Shown here: piece after piece, positions 54,236-64,000 of the stretch
How the letters are laid out: each line of letters begins with the position of its first letter
Numbering within the stretch: the stretch's first letter is position 1
NCBI RefSeq assembly: GCF_032854445.1
Contig: NC_088305.1
Location: forward strand, 30,344,628 to 30,408,627
Reading direction: 5' to 3'
From: Liolophura sinensis
Taxonomy: Eukaryota; Mollusca; Polyplacophora; Chitonida; Chitonidae
Length of the DNA stretch: 64,000 nt
Program-made: the position numbers and the translations under genes
The notes under the pieces: generated by a model
The model's database searches: none
Told to the model about the DNA's origin: nothing
What the model saw: only the letters and a program-made list of their open reading frames with translations

Positions 54236-55654
54236 GGTACACGTAGTTATGATCTCTCTGGGAAACCATACATGAGTTTGTTAGATGTGTTAAGTGAATA
54301 CTAACTAGTGAAACTGTTTGCGAGTGTTGTAGATGTAATGTCAGCTGTAGACAGTGTTATTAATGCATGCGCATGTAAGTATATGAACATGCATGGCCAT
54401 GAACATGCATGGCAAGTAAGGAAGTGGTTTGCATGTGTTGTGTTGATGCAGGTTCGGGAACAAATTTTCATGTGGATACATTTCATAGTTTGAAGATAAG
54501 GCTTTTTGTGTAGCATGCAAGTAATGCCAGTCTGAGACACAGGAGCTCACGTCCACATTGCACTTGAACTTGAAATGTGTTAGGTCTCTCAACACATTCT
54601 ATATGATAAGGGTATCAGGTTAGGATATAGTTTGATCATGCTGTCTTGTTGGCAAAGTCTTCAGTATGTCAATTAACCAAGTTGCTCATCACAATGGCTT
54701 GACGTACCTATAGCCGATGGAATGATATATACAAAAGGAAATGATTTGGGAATTGGGTTTTGGAATAGTAACTCTTTGATTACCTTTGATATTGTTGCCT
54801 GAAGTTAATTGTCATCCAGTGTATATGTGCATGTATAAATGTAGGAGAAATTGCACAGTATTCAAAATCTTGTTTACATGGACAACATTTACGTCAGACA
54901 TATTCAAACAGGTTCCAGATCTAGCCAGAAATTGGACCACAATTGTTGTCAAATTACATATAGTTTTGCCATACTCACCTATAGATTTGAAACTCCCTTT
55001 AGATATGATGTACAGGAGAATGGTAGTTTATCTACATGTAACAAGACAAAACTTCCTGACATTTGCCTGCAGCCAAAGCTGGATTCCTGCTTGTGACCTA
55101 ATGAGTCACAGCATCTCTGAGGAACTTGGGGGAAAAGTATGAAATTTGCTAACGGCATAGATGATAGAGTAATATGTACATGCGTTCAGGCCGTAGTCTT
55201 CCTGTATGGCCAGTTTTGCTGAACAGCTAAGCATAAACAAAAATCGGTGATGCTAAGTTTTTCTGTTGTCAGATTTGACCATGCTTATAGACTGTAGCTA
55301 ACTTGTATATCATTCATATAGTAATATCCAACTGCAGCATAGGTTTATACATGTACATACCCATTTACATTTGTGTATGTACAGTGATGTAAATTCCCGA
55401 GATGGGTGGACTTGATTCTTTAGGGCTAAGTTCTGGCCACCAATGATCCCTGACAGATATGGCTATATCATATAACATGTAAATGAATATACTCAGACCT
55501 GTAAAAACGTGTACATTAACATCTATGTACTTGTACCACTCACAATTACCAGTAAAACGAAACCTCATTTCATATCCATTGGCTGACTCAGGCTGAGCTA
55601 TTCATGTATTTGGGGTTATAAAAATATATGACGCCCCTTGATCGACAACTGACC
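54236..55654. other. probable intron; no exon recognised
   Basis: AT-rich with a duplicated GCATGGCCATGAACATGC near 54,390-54,412. I see no supported gene. Confidence 0.4.
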
Positions 55655-55935
55655 TCTTTGATGGCCTAGTGGTTAGATTGTCCACCTCAAAGCTGTGATA
55701 CCTGGGATCAAACCCGGATCAGGACATACCAAAACATTAAAAATGGTACATGTACTTGTTGCTTCCTCGATTGGTGCTCTCCACTGAGACGTTTGAGCAA
55801 GGAAACAGAACTGGTTGGCCCGGTGTCAGTATAATGTGGTTGGGTGGTGTGTCATGTCTTGTGTCATCAAGATGATACCTCTGTGCCAGCAGCAATTTGG
55901 CAGCATGGACTCACTCTGCCACAGGAAGATGCAGT
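55655..55935 (+). mobile_element. tRNA-derived SINE, second family
   Basis: The head has an A-box-like TGGCCTAGTGG (55,662-55,672) and a B-box GGGATCAAACCC (55,703-55,714). The body contains GGCCCGGTGTCAGTATAATG (about 55,818-55,838) shared with 41,935-42,110. It lacks the ATAAATAAAT tail of the other family. Confidence 0.7.
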
Positions 55936-55945
55936 TTATTTATTA

Positions 55946-56036
55946 GGGATCCCGAACGGGATCCCTATTGTAATCGTTCTGTTTTTAGGGATCCCGTTCT
56001 CCCGAACGGGATCCCTTTTGTTATTGTTCTGTTTTT
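55946..56036. repeat. two BamHI-centred palindromes in tandem
   Basis: AGGGATCCCGAACGGGATCC and the longer AGGGATCCCGTTCTCCCGAA (continuing CGGGATCCCT) are each self-complementary hairpins followed by a TTGT-AT-GTTCTGTTTTT spacer. They abut the left end of the 1.3-kb repeats and may be terminal hairpins of related truncated copies. Confidence 0.75.
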
Positions 56037-57360
56037 TCTTATTATTATTATTATTATTATTTTTTTTTCACCGACTTTGTTAGCAAGGAAACTTTTTTAT
56101 TGTTCAACATAGAGGTCTGAAATTTAGCACACATATTTTGGCGGTGATTTTCCAGGGATAAATTCTCCATTTTTTTTTCATGTCACGTGGTTCGGCCGCC
56201 ATATTGGATTTTGTGTAAAATCTTTAAAAATCTTCTTCTCAAGAACCACTGAACCGATCGTTTTCAAATTTGACATGCGGCTAGTAGGTCACGAGTTCTT
56301 TAAAGTTTGCGAAAATCGTTCACTTCCGGTCAAAACTCTGGAAGCTCGCCATTGGTCGAATTTGTGACGTCACAAAAAGTTCTCAAAGTTCAATTGTTCT
56401 GAACGTATTCTGATGTATCTTGAGCTGCTGATTCCGAATCTGGTTGTATTTTTTCTATATCTGTGTAACTTTTTGAGATATGAGCAAAAAAGTCAAAAAA
56501 GTGACGTAAGTTCAATGACCTGTAACTCGAGAACTATGGCAGCTAGAAATGTGCAACCTGCACGAAATTGTAGCCCAAGACATGCTCTTTCGAGCATTCG
56601 TCAATGGATTTGAGCTCCGATCAATAGTTTTTTGGCTACAAGCGTTTAAATGACAACACCGTTTTTTGTTTAGAAAAAGATGGGAATCCTATTGCTTTAA
56701 CATGGAGTTAGATGGGGGCTGGACTGGGTTTGTAGTATTTGACCTGATGCTTTCGGCTACATTGTCCGTGATCTCCCGAAACGGTTGTAGGATGACATTG
56801 ATTCCAGTTCCCATCTAACTCCAGTACTCTACTAGATGGCGTAGAGATCTAACTACAACTGAAAACGACATGGACCTGTAAAAGTTAGCTTTGTTTTGCG
56901 CAGACCTCGTGCTCTTTACTATACGTTAAACAGGCCAGGGTGATTGACAGATATGGACATGGGCCATGGTCCAAGTGCTGACTTTCTAACGATGGCCGAG
57001 CTATCAGTGGAGCAGTGAGTCTGTGCATGGGATGTCGTGGATTGAGATGTGAATGTACAAACTTGCTGTTACACTGGTCGTGTTTTTGCCTTATTTCTTA
57101 CAAATAGCGGGCTAAGTCTGCCAAGAAACGACCGTTTTTCACTGGGCATACCGTAGCATCATTAAGGTCGCCGATCTAATCGAGGGATTGCAAATGACCG
57201 GCCGACTGCCTCAGAGACAAACGGTGTAAGGTCGCATGCAAACTTTGAATGCCGTGTATGTGGAACATGTGTCCTTCGAACACAAAACATGAAGGGGAAA
57301 ACGTCATCGATCCGATCCGGGATCCCGGCCTAGGATCTGCTGTTCGCAGATCCATTCTAG
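56037..57360 (+). mobile_element. Helitron-like non-autonomous element, copy 1 (1,324 bp)
   Basis: It begins TCTTATTATTATT and CACCGACTTTGTTAGCAAGG and ends with a perfect 8-bp-stem hairpin, GGATCTGC-TGTTC-GCAGATCC type, followed six bases later by CTAG. TC at the 5' end and hairpin plus CTRR at the 3' end are Helitron signatures. No Rep/helicase gene is present, so it would be non-autonomous. The 5' limit is less certain, since the base before TC is T rather than A. Confidence 0.6.
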
Positions 57361-57362
57361 TT

Positions 57363-58664
57363 TCTTATTATTATTATTATTTTTTTTTCACCGACTTTGT
57401 TCGCATGGAAACTTTTTTACCGTTCAACATACAGGTCTGAAATTTTCCACACATATTCTGGCGGTGAATATCTCGGGACAAATTCTCCACTTTTTTGTTA
57501 TGTCACGTGGTTCGTCCGCCATATTGGATTTTGTGTAAAATCTTTAAAAATCTTCTTCTCCAGAACCACTGAACCGATCAGTTTCAAATTTAACATGCAA
57601 CTAGTAGGTCATGAGTTCTTTAAAGTTTGCGAAAATGGTTCACTTCCGATCAAAACTCTGGAAGCTCGCCATTGGTCGAATTTATGACGTCACAAAAAGT
57701 TCTTAAAGTTCATTTGTTCTGAACGAATTCTGATGTATATTGAGCTGCTGATTCCGAATCTGGTTGTATTTTTTGCATATCTGTGTAACTTTTTGAGATA
57801 TGAGCAAAAAACTAAAAAAATTACGTAATTTCAATGGCGTTTTAATCGAGAACTATGGCAGCTAGAAATGTGCAAATTGCATGAAAATGTAGTTCAAGAC
57901 ACGCTCTTTCGATCATTCGTCAACGGATTTGAGCTCCGATTAAAAGTTTTCTCGCTAGAAGCGTTTAAAAAACAACACCGTTTTTGTTTAGAAAAAGATG
58001 GGAATCCTATTGCTTTAACATGGAGTTAGATGGGGAATGGACTGGATTTGTAGTATTTGACCTGATGCTTTCGGCTACACTGTCCGTGATCTCCCGAAAC
58101 CGTTGTAGGATGACATTCAGCTATACAGTACTATATTAGATGGCGTAGAGATCTAACTACAACAGTAAACGGCATGCAACTGTGAAAGTTAGCTTTGTTT
58201 TGCGTAGACCTCGTCCTCTTTACTACACGTTAAAGAGGCCAGGGTATTTGACAGATATGGACATGTGCCGTGGCCCAAGTGCGGGCTTTCTATTGATGGC
58301 CGAGCTATCATAAGAGCCGTGAGTCTGTGCATGGCGTGTCGTGGATTGAGATGTGAATGTACAAACTTGCTGTTACACTGGTCGTGTTTTTGCGTTATTT
58401 CTTACAAATAGCGGGCTAAGTCTGCCAAGGAACGACCGTTTTTCACTAGGCATAGCCTAACTTCATTAAGTTCGCCGATCTATTCACGGGAATGCAAATG
58501 ACCGGCCGACTGCCTCAGTGACAAACGGTGTAAGGTCGCATGGAAACTTTGAAAGCCGTGTATGTGGAACATGTGTCCTTCGAACACAGAACATGAAGGG
58601 GAAAACGTCATCGATCCGATCCGGGATCCCGGCCTAGGATCTGCTATTCGCAGATCCATTCTAG
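57363..58664 (+). mobile_element. Helitron-like non-autonomous element, copy 2 (1,302 bp)
   Basis: It starts two bases after copy 1 ends and aligns with it end to end at high identity, with the same hairpin (GGATCTGCTATTCGCAGATC, then C) and terminal CTAG followed by T. Head-to-tail dimers are typical of rolling-circle transposition. Confidence 0.62.
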
Positions 58665-58762
58665 TTGTATTTGTTTTCGAAGTACAATGTAAAGCGTACA
58701 TATGAGGTCAACTGTTAGAACAACTTCAAGATTTTGTCCAGTTACTTATAAATATATACATT

Positions 58763-58855
58763 TTTTTTGATTGGTGTTTTACAGCAGTACTTAAGAATAT
58801 TTCAGGTAAACTACAGTGGCGAGCACTATGGTTGGAGGAGTTACCTGTAAATGAA
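58763..58855 (-). mobile_element. SINE fragment (reverse)
   Basis: It reads TTTTTTGATTGGTGTTTTAC, CAGTACTTAAGAATATTTCA and GGCGAGCACTATGGTTGGAG, the reversed family tail and body. Confidence 0.8.
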
Positions 58856-59600
58856 TACCTGTTAGAAAACACTGTGGTTTCCCTGGCCTATAAAGGTACA
58901 TGTAGACGGTGAGATATTCTTCAATAAGATGTTGTTAAACACCACATTCGTGAAGTAGTAATCAGTACCATGTCTGTAGTTGTGCCCTCCTGTACAGTTA
59001 ATTACAGGTACATGTATGTGTAGATTTTCTGATTCTACTTGTCAGAATACTTGTAGTGCCAGCAGATCTCTTACAAATTTCACGTAGAAAGCCATTTTAT
59101 GTATGACAGATTTTCATTAGTTTTTTTTTCACAGAAAGTTTCTTTTGTTTGCCTTACATGTAGCTTACAGGTGTATCACACCAGTTTGTCCAGCTTCTCA
59201 AACATAGCGACACAACCCATTTAATAAGTTTACACTTATAAACTTGCCTGTGGTGAAATAACGTACCTACTGTACCTGTACACTGACAAGCTACGAGGGA
59301 TTTCTGTCGACATGACCGTCATGATGATGTTGAACATCACCACACAGGTCATACAGTCGTTTCACTGTCATGATGACGCTGAACATCACAGGCCATACAA
59401 TCATTTTTACTTTGCCAGTGTCAGTGTCGTGGCCGTGTCTCTGTATCTATTTGTCTGTCCATCCTCATTTTAGTGACTGCCACACATCTGAACCTATTGG
59501 AAGGAATTTCATTAACTTTTGTTGACATGCTCAGTGTGACTTCTATTTTGGGAATTTTCATCTCTCTCCATGCATTAATTTGCATATTACTTGGCAGTTG
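58856..59600. other. no gene recognised; short direct repeat
   Basis: It contains two copies of GTCATGATGA-GTTGAACATCAC or similar (about 59,318-59,345 and 59,366-59,388). No exon is supported. Confidence 0.4.
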
Positions 59601-60127
59601 CTTTTTCTGTGTGTATCCTTATGTGGGTCTGCTGTATGTTTTTCTGTGTGTATCCTTATGTGGGTCTGCTGTATGTTTTTCTGTGTGTATCCTTATGTGG
59701 GTCTGCTGTATGTTTTTCTGTGTGTATCCTTATGTGGGTCTGCTGTATGTTTTTCTGTGTGTATCCTTATGTGGGTCTGCTGTATGTTTTTCTGTGTGTA
59801 TCCTTATGCGGGTCTGCTGTATGTTTTTCTGTGTGTATCCTTATGTGGGCCTGCTGTATGTTTTTCTGTGTGTATCCTTATGTGGATCTGCTGTATGTTT
59901 TTCTGTGTGTATCCTTATGTGGGCCTGCTGTATGTTTTTCTGTGTGTATCCTTATGTGGGTCTGCTGTATGTTTTTCTGTGTGTATCCTTATGTGGGTCT
60001 GCTGTATGTTTTTCTGTGTGTATCCTTATGTGGGTCTGCTGTATGTTTTTCTGTGTGTATCCTTATGTGGGTCTGCTGTATGTTTTTCTGTGTGTATCCT
60101 TATGTGGGTCTGCTGTATGTTTTTCTC
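59601..60127. repeat. 37-bp minisatellite, about 14 copies
   Basis: The unit CTGTGTGTATCCTTATGTGG, then GTCTGCTGTATGTTTTT, repeats with almost no change. As 37 is not a multiple of three and the unit has no stop in any forward frame, all three plus frames are open and give rotating versions of one hydrophobic peptide. This is not evidence of a gene. Confidence 0.97.
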
Positions 60128-60147
60128 CATACATGCTGATGTCAAAA

Positions 60148-60811
60148 ATGCATGTACATTGTACCTGTACAGTACACTTGTATATACATGTACATTGTAC
60201 CTGCACAGTACACTGGTATATAGGTACATGTACATTGTACCTGCGCAGTACACTTGTATATAGATACATGTACATTGTACCTGTACGGTACACTTGTATA
60301 TAGATACATGTACATTGTACCTGTACAGTACACTTGTATATACATGTACATTGTACCTGCGCAGTACACTTGTATATAGATACATGTACATTGTACCTGT
60401 ACGGTACACTTGTATATACATGTACATTGTACCTGCACAGTACACTGGTATATAGGTACATGTACATTGTACCTGCGCAGTACACTTGTATATAGATACA
60501 TGTACATTGTACCTGTACTGTACACTTGTATATAGATACATGTACATTGTACCTGCGCAGTACACTTGTATATAGATACATGTACATTGTACCTGTACAG
60601 TACACTTGTATATACATGTACATTGTACCTGCACAGTACACTGGTATATAGGTACATGTACATTGTACCTGCGCAGTACACTTGTATATAGATACATGTA
60701 CATTGTACCTGTACAGTACACTTGTATATAGATACATGTACATTGTACCTGTACAGTACACTTGTATATAGATACATGTACATTGTACCTGTACAGTACA
60801 CTTGTATATAC
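60148..60811. repeat. minisatellite with 37/43-bp-type units, about 16 copies
   Basis: The unit is ACATGTACATTGTACCTGTA, then CAGTACACTTGTATATA and an optional GATAC or GGTAC. Parts are self-complementary (TACATGTA, TGTACATTGTACA-like). Variants at CTGCGCAG/CTGCACAG and TACGGTAC/TACAGTAC are CpG-to-CpA changes. Minus-strand frames of 240-330 codons are by-products. Confidence 0.95.
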
Positions 60812-60822
60812 AGTGTAGGTAC

Positions 60823-60955
60823 ATGCATATGACTGTATAGAAAGTTGCTCTGCTTGTCTTCGTACAATTGCACATGGATCTGCCCTGCTGTCTACATTTG
60901 TTTTGATGTGGTCGATTGCCTGGTCTAACTCCATTGTTCTGGAGAAGTTTCCCAT
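60823..60955 (-). CDS. weak candidate exon, uncharacterised
   Basis: On the minus strand, TGTGTTCTGCAG is followed by about 44 open codons including MELDQAIDHIKTNVDSRADP and CAIVRRQAEQLS, which look protein-like, in contrast to the repeats beside it. The 3' border is poor (GTACCT). I recognise no family with confidence. A remnant exon or chance frame is possible. Confidence 0.22.
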
Positions 60956-62862
60956 CTGCAGAACACATGTGATGTAATCTGTGCAACATTTGTTCACAAA
61001 GTATCATTGTTGGTACATACATGTACATGTACAAATGTGTTGCAGAGAACAACCTCTATAATAATAAAAGTATACATGTAATCACTTCATCTGCCTCAGC
61101 AACAGTTACACAAACATACATGTATACCAAAACACATGTATCAACAGTTGAAATGCTGACACTTGAAAACATGTAAAATTTAAATGTTTACAATGTACAA
61201 AGTTACCCACATGAGTTTATTTGGGCTAGGGTGATGACTGTTTATAAAGGTGCTTGCCCATCAGTTGCTAGAGCCTAGCACACAGTCAACATTTTTTGTT
61301 GAAAAACACATTTTCAGATCTCAGTGGCAAATGTCCCAGAATATCGGTTTTATTTGGTTGCATTTGTTGTCCATTTTTGACGACTCTAGCTGGCGAAAGA
61401 CCGTCACACGATACGTTCAAGGTCATGAGACCCCAAAAGGTTGTGTCACAGCTTCCATTTTGTATGTACTCACATGACATTTCCATGAACGCTGATTGGT
61501 TGATGTAGACGACAACGAGCTCACAAAATTCAGATTGCCCGCAGACGAGCAAAACCCTGTGCCCAGCTCATTTGTTTCTGGATTCTTTGTTGCCCAAAAT
61601 GGACAGGTTAAATCTTTGAATCAAGTGTTCCAGACTCAGGAATTCTTGTTGTGGAGACCCGCACACGACTAAATTTTGAGGATTTTTGTTGTCTGAATCA
61701 AGAAATCTCTTTGTCAACATCAAGTATTGGCTGTGTGTGATAGGGTTAAAGACGTTCAAGGTGTAGGTTCAAACCTGGCAATGGACAGGGAACTTGTAGA
61801 TTCCCCAGCTCTCACTGCTTATACATGTACTGCTTTGGTAAACCACACTCATGTTGTTGATACACAGTCTAAGATATGTCAAGAAATACAGGACCCCATG
61901 TTGATAAAAACTGTAATGCAAGAGCTTGGCAGTCACACAGTTTAATAGTTTGTGGCATCTTTTGATATTGACAGTTCCTGAATATATCCTTTTATGTTTT
62001 TTTTTCGGCTGAATGTATCGTACAAGATACATGTACCTGTCACAAAATCATTGGATTCATTTGCAGCGCATGTACATGTACGGGTGTAAAGTATTGCTGT
62101 GAATCAGTGACTGTGTTGTTGGCGTAATACAGTGAACAAGTATCCTGGAAGCTTCTCTCTGTACAGGGAATAGCATTCCAGCAACATCTGTGTAGTCATG
62201 GTAATTACACACGCCCACTCCAGCTCCTGTGCGGAGGCAGAAATTAGAATATATAGGTACACTTGATATATATATAGCCCATTTCCCACTTGTGCAGAAA
62301 TACACTGCATGTTTGTGGGGGAGGAAGATGGAATTCCATGTAACATCTAACAATTACTGCATTATGGCAAATTGGTACTTTATAATGGCAGTCAGTTTTA
62401 TGGGGAGAGGAGTGGAGCATCTGGCACAGTCCACCAACCTTTGGCAAGTTACTAGCAATCTTTTCGACACATGGTGTTCCCTGCTGACGCTGAGAAGGAG
62501 GTTTTCATGTGTGGGGTTTAATTGTGTCACTATGTTGCCTACTGACACTGAGAGGGAGGTTTTCATGTGTGAGGTTTACCTTAACGTGCTATAATTCTGT
62601 GCCTTAAGCTCATCCAGCACATAATAATAATAATAATAATATCTTTATTTATCAAAGGTATCTTGGTCAGTTTACACTGAAACTGTTCTTCCCCAAGGCC
62701 TTCGCAGTGAAAACAAATATATAGGACACATGTACAATCAAAAAATACATTAGTATATATATAAAACAAGATAAAGCACCATGTAGTTTGAGACGCTATA
62801 TACATTCATACATACAAAAAAACAACACAACCAATAGTGCTGTCCCTGTAACTGTCTCAACC
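60956..62862. other. no gene recognised; small repeats
   Basis: A head-like SINE piece lies near 61,770-61,800 (GTAGGTTCAAACCTGGCA then GACAGGGAACTTGTA). A near-duplicate of about 55 bp containing GGAGGTTTTCATGTGTG occurs twice at 62,483-62,578. A (TAA)n run sits at about 62,622-62,641. No exon is supported. Confidence 0.45.
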
Positions 62863-63878
62863 AGCAGAAGTAAGGTAGTGGGAGATGGCCCATTGTCCAG
62901 CAGGAGAAGTAAGGTGGTGGGAGACGGCCCATTGTCCAGCAGGAGAAGTAAGGTAGTGGTTGACCGCCCATTGTCCAGCAGGAGAATTAAGGTAGTGTGA
63001 GATGGCACATTGTCAGGCAGGAGAAGTAAGGTAGTGGTTGACCGCCCATTGTCCAGCAGGAGAAGTAAGGTAGTGGGAGATGGCCCATTGTCAGGCAGGA
63101 GAAGTAAGGTAGTGGGAGACAGTCCATTGTCCAGCAGGAGAAGTAAGGTAGTGGTTGACCGCTCATTGTCCAGGAGGAGAAGTAAGGTAGTGGTTGACCG
63201 CCCATTGTCCAACAGGAGAAGTAAGGTAGTGGGAGATGGCCCATTGTCAGGTAGGAGAAGTAAGGTAGTGGTTGACTGCCCATTGTCCAGCAGGAGAAAA
63301 GGTAGTGGGAGATGGCCCATTGTCAGGCAGGAGAAGTAAGGTAGTGGGTGACAGTCCATTGTCCAGCAGGAGAAGTAAGGTAGTGGTTGACCGCTCATTG
63401 TCCATGAGGAGAAGTAAGGTAGTGGTTGACCGCCCATTGTCCAACAGGAGAAGTAAGGTAGTGGGAGATGGCCCATTGTCAGGTAAGAGAAGTAAGGTAG
63501 TGGTTGACCGCCCATTGTCCAGCAGGAGAAATAAGGTAGTGGTTGACCGCCCATTGTCCAACAGGAGAAGTAAGGTAGTGGTTGACCGCCCATTGTCCAG
63601 CAGGAGAAGTAAGGTAGTGGTTGACCGCCCATTGTCCAACAGGAGAAGTAAGGTAGTGGTTGACCACCCATTGTCCAGCAGGAGAAGTAAGGTAGTGGTT
63701 GACCGCCCATTGTCCAACAGGAGAAGTAAGGCAGTGGGAGACGGCCCATTGTCCAGCAGGAGAAGTAAAGCAGTGGGAGACAGCCCATTGCCCAGCAGGA
63801 GAAGTAAGGCAGTGGGAGACAGTCCATTGTCCAGCAGGAGAAGTAAGGCAGTGGGAGACAGTCCATTGTCCAGGAGAA
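62863..63878. repeat. 39-bp minisatellite, about 26 copies
   Basis: The unit is AGCAGGAGAAGTAAGGTAGT, then GGTTGACCGCCCATTGTCC, or the variant GGGAGATGGCCCATTGTCC. Thirty-nine bp is 13 codons, so both strands are open across the array (up to 363 codons). One copy at about 63,290 has lost 3 bp. The peptides show no start or domain evidence. GACGGCCC, GATGGCCC and GACAGCCC variants again mark CpG decay. Confidence 0.95.
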
Positions 63879-64000
63879 ACACAGCATTAAACTGACTATC
63901 CTGAATCAGTGCTGTATGAGCAAGTTCCTTGAGGTGTAGGTATGGACATAATTCATTTGCTTGGCTGGGTAAAATAGTTGGGATTCGAAGAACATGTGTG
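63879..64000. other. right edge; nothing recognised
   Basis: The last 120 bp after the minisatellite show no feature. Confidence 0.4.

Noticed and set aside
55660-55731. Functional tRNA gene (A-box and B-box present)
   Set aside because: Stems do not close properly and a SINE body follows, so it is read as a SINE head.
60026-61052. Minus-strand frames of 240-330 codons
   Set aside because: They run across two unrelated minisatellites with monotonous peptides. Only the short non-repeat part at 60,823-60,955 was kept, as a weak exon candidate.
62796-63895. 363-codon minus and 207-codon plus frames as Ser/Arg or Leu-rich proteins
   Set aside because: These are a 39-bp unit open on both strands; no independent support.

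Overview
This window is non-coding-rich animal nuclear DNA, most likely from a marine lophotrochozoan such as a mollusc or a similar invertebrate. The signs are intron-split coding (a Nudix exon with canonical splice sites), at least 16 copies of one tRNA-derived SINE, MITE families, long minisatellites, and abundant TACATGTA-type motifs on the right. Species cannot be fixed from the sequence. Nothing looks prokaryotic.

Layout. 0.45-5.0 kb: two 450-bp direct repeats enclose an intact 623-codon DDE (Mutator-like) transposase and a frameshifted His-Me/HNH endonuclease. 5-12.5 kb: SINEs, a 146-codon ORF of unknown status made of 7-residue repeats, one exon of a diphosphoinositol-polyphosphate-phosphohydrolase-type Nudix gene (minus strand), and a roughly 30-bp-unit minisatellite that flips orientation at 10.3-10.6 kb. 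12.488-20.649 kb: a complete but decayed 8.16-kb Polinton/Maverick-like (adintovirus-like) virus-derived element. It has AG...CT ends, terminal inverted repeats and a 5/6-matching 6-bp target duplication. It carries wrecked genes for a protein-primed-type DNA polymerase B (plus strand) and, converging on it from the right, a packaging ATPase, a small basic protein, a penton/minor-capsid-like protein, a small basic virion protein, a capsid fragment and an adenain-like cysteine protease (all minus). The TIRs are packed with E2F-type, CCAAT (NF-Y-type) and CRE-like sites. 20.7-28.2 kb: SINEs, microsatellites, a possible terminal exon with a poly(A) signal, and a 42-bp array.

At 28.258 kb a nine-codon candidate first exon, resembling the N-terminus of FCHo-family F-BAR proteins, is followed by a GTGAGC donor. 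From about there to the right edge, CpG becomes rare, TpG/CpA and TACATGTA become very common, and there are five large minisatellites (2.0, 1.9, 0.5, 0.7 and 1.0 kb), four copies of a MITE, a 200-bp palindrome, and a tandem pair of 1.3-kb Helitron-like repeats. I read this as one very long methylated, CpG-depleted first intron (inference). Long open frames in the minisatellites arise because repeat units vary in multiples of 3 or 6 bp, or cycle through all frames; they are not good evidence of genes.

The best leads are the Polinton-like element with its cell-cycle-type TIR arrays, its gene-fusing deletions and absent integrase; the direct-repeat-bounded transposase plus endonuclease unit; and the composition switch at 28.3 kb.
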